Assembly (NCBI GenBank): GCA_947450405.1
Contig: CANFVI010000067.1
Coordinates: forward strand, 1 to 8,478
Reading direction: 5' to 3'
DNA from: Flavobacteriales bacterium
GTDB taxonomy: Bacteria; Bacteroidota; Bacteroidia; NS11-12g; UBA955
Length of the DNA stretch: 8,478 bases
The first letter of the stretch is position 1. Each line of letters starts with the position of its first letter. A program made the position numbers and the translations under genes. The notes under the pieces are model-generated. The model was not told the DNA's origin and made no database searches. It saw nothing but the letters and a program-made list of their open reading frames with translations. Shown here piece by piece: positions 7,581 to 8,478 of this stretch.

Positions 7581-7606
7581 CTAAAATCAATATTTAAATG
7601 ATACCA

Positions 7607-8478
7607 ATGAAAAAAGCTTTTTTTACAGCGTTCATTTTCACTACGCTCAGTGTAAGCGCGCAACCACATTCCGTAGATCCGAGTATGGGACAATGTCCTT
7701 TCCACTCCGATGCAACTGAAACTTCTGGTCAAACAGCAAACAAATTAATGGATAAGCCATCCAAAGGTCCAAACAACAAAGACTGGTGGCCAAACCAACT
7801 CGATTTGTCTGTTTTACGCTTGAACTCAAGTCTTTCTAACCCAATGGGAAGCGATTTCAACTACAAAATGGCATTTTCAAAGCTCGATTATGCGGCATTA
7901 AAAAGTGATATTAAAAAAGTACTAACCCAATCTCAAGATTGGTGGCCAGCAGATTATGGCAATTATGGTCCTTTGTTCATTCGTATGGCATGGCACAGCG
8001 CTGGAACCTACCGAACTGGCGACGGTCGTGGAGGTTCTCGTGAGGGACAACAACGTTTTGCACCCTTAAACAGCTGGCCCGACAATGGCAACTTAGACAA
8101 AGCAAGAAGATTAATTTGGCCAATCAAACAAAAATATGGCAGTAAAATTTCTTGGGCCGATTTGATGATTCTCGCAGGAAACGTAGCGATGGAATCAATG
8201 GGTTTCCCTACAATTGGATTTAGCGCTGGCCGTGAAGATGTTTGGGAACCAGAAAATAATGTGTATTGGGGTTCAGAAACCAAATGGCTCGACGACAAAC
8301 GTTACACCGAAGACCGCAAGTTAGAAAATCCATTGGCTGCTGTGCAAATGGGCTTGATTTATGTGAATCCGGAGGGACCTAACGGCAACCCTGATCCTTT
8401 GGCTGCCGCAAAAGATATCCGTGAAACATTTGGAAGAATGGGTATGAACGACGAAGAAACTGTGGCGTTAATTGCTGG
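7607..8478 (+). CDS. katG: Catalase-peroxidase KatG with export signal (3' end beyond window)
   Basis: This is a bifunctional haem enzyme that breaks down H2O2 (catalase) and also acts as a peroxidase. The first 290 residues are present; KatG is normally about 720-750 residues, so the second half of the N-terminal catalytic domain and the C-terminal domain lie beyond the edge. The distal haem pocket RMAWHSAGTYR gives Arg126, Trp129 and His130. Tyr252 in LIYVNPEGP corresponds to the Tyr of the Met-Tyr-Trp crosslink needed for catalase activity. The DWWP, GGSREGQQRFAPLNSWPDN and SWADL blocks are typical. Residues 1-19 (MKK, then a hydrophobic run ending SVSAQ) form a signal peptide without a lipobox cysteine, so the enzyme should be periplasmic, unlike most KatG but like plasmid-encoded KatP. 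An in-frame ATG at 7598 would add only three residues; the 7607 start gives the cleaner signal peptide. No Shine-Dalgarno is seen. It is divergent from oxyR and probably activated by it. Confidence 0.95.
   Translation, partial: MKKAFFTAFIFTTLSVSAQPHSVDPSMGQCPFHSDATETSGQTANKLMDKPSKGPNNKDWWPNQLDLSVLRLNSSLSNPMGSDFNYKMAFSKLDYAALKSDIKKVLTQSQDWWPADYGNYGPLFIRMAWHSAGTYRTGDGRGGSREGQQRFAPLNSWPDNGNLDKARRLIWPIKQKYGSKISWADLMILAGNVAMESMGFPTIGFSAGREDVWEPENNVYWGSETKWLDDKRYTEDRKLENPLAAVQMGLIYVNPEGPNGNPDPLAAAKDIRETFGRMGMNDEETVALIA

Noticed and set aside
7487..8298. Minus-strand open frames at 7487-7732, 7647-7829 and 8008-8298
   Set aside because: They overlap the oxyR-katG control region or lie antisense to katG. 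KatG active-site motifs fix the plus strand as coding.
1..8478. tRNA, rRNA, insertion sequence or phage genes
   Set aside because: No transposase or integrase frame, terminal inverted repeats, or tRNA-like cloverleaf was seen on either strand.

Overview
The window is AT-rich and comes from a member of the Bacteroidota. Three things point there: secreted giants with Ig/PKD-like modules and a type IX secretion (T9SS)-style C-terminal domain, promoter candidates that fit the Bacteroidota pattern (TTTG, about 19 bp, TAnnTTTG), and start codons with A/T-rich leaders and no Shine-Dalgarno sequence. I cannot name the genus.

Layout. Positions 1-6297 hold two tandem, same-direction (minus strand) paralogous genes for secreted cell-surface proteins of about 1060 residues. 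The right-hand copy (3106-6297) is complete at 1063 residues. The left-hand copy (1-3033) has no stop over 1011 codons and runs off the window's left edge, lacking about 55 C-terminal residues. The starts are exactly 3264 bp apart. The copies share the signal peptide, an N-terminal YRDC/CCRN-type region, a chain of Ig-like modules each with a conserved cysteine pair, a PKD-like module and the start of the sorting domain. Their proteins have clearly diverged, yet about 103 bp around the start codon and leader are almost identical.

Positions 6298-6570 are non-coding and repeat-rich: the leader of the complete paralog, three GTTGACGC repeats, and two clusters of a 9-bp repeat that run up to the stop codon of the next gene.

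Positions 6571-8478 form a divergent peroxide-defence pair. An OxyR-type LysR regulator (minus) keeps both redox cysteines of OxyR. A catalase-peroxidase gene, katG (plus), is cut by the right edge after 290 residues and carries an N-terminal signal peptide, so it is predicted to be exported. The 100-bp space between them holds face-to-face promoter candidates and a CTAT-N7-ATAG palindrome with the spacing of an OxyR half-site pair. The likely circuit is OxyR sensing H2O2 in the cytoplasm, activating katG and limiting its own expression. I see no functional link between this pair and the surface-protein paralogs. I found no clear novel defence or mobile system; the most unusual features are the tandem paralogs with a frozen leader and the repeats next to oxyR.
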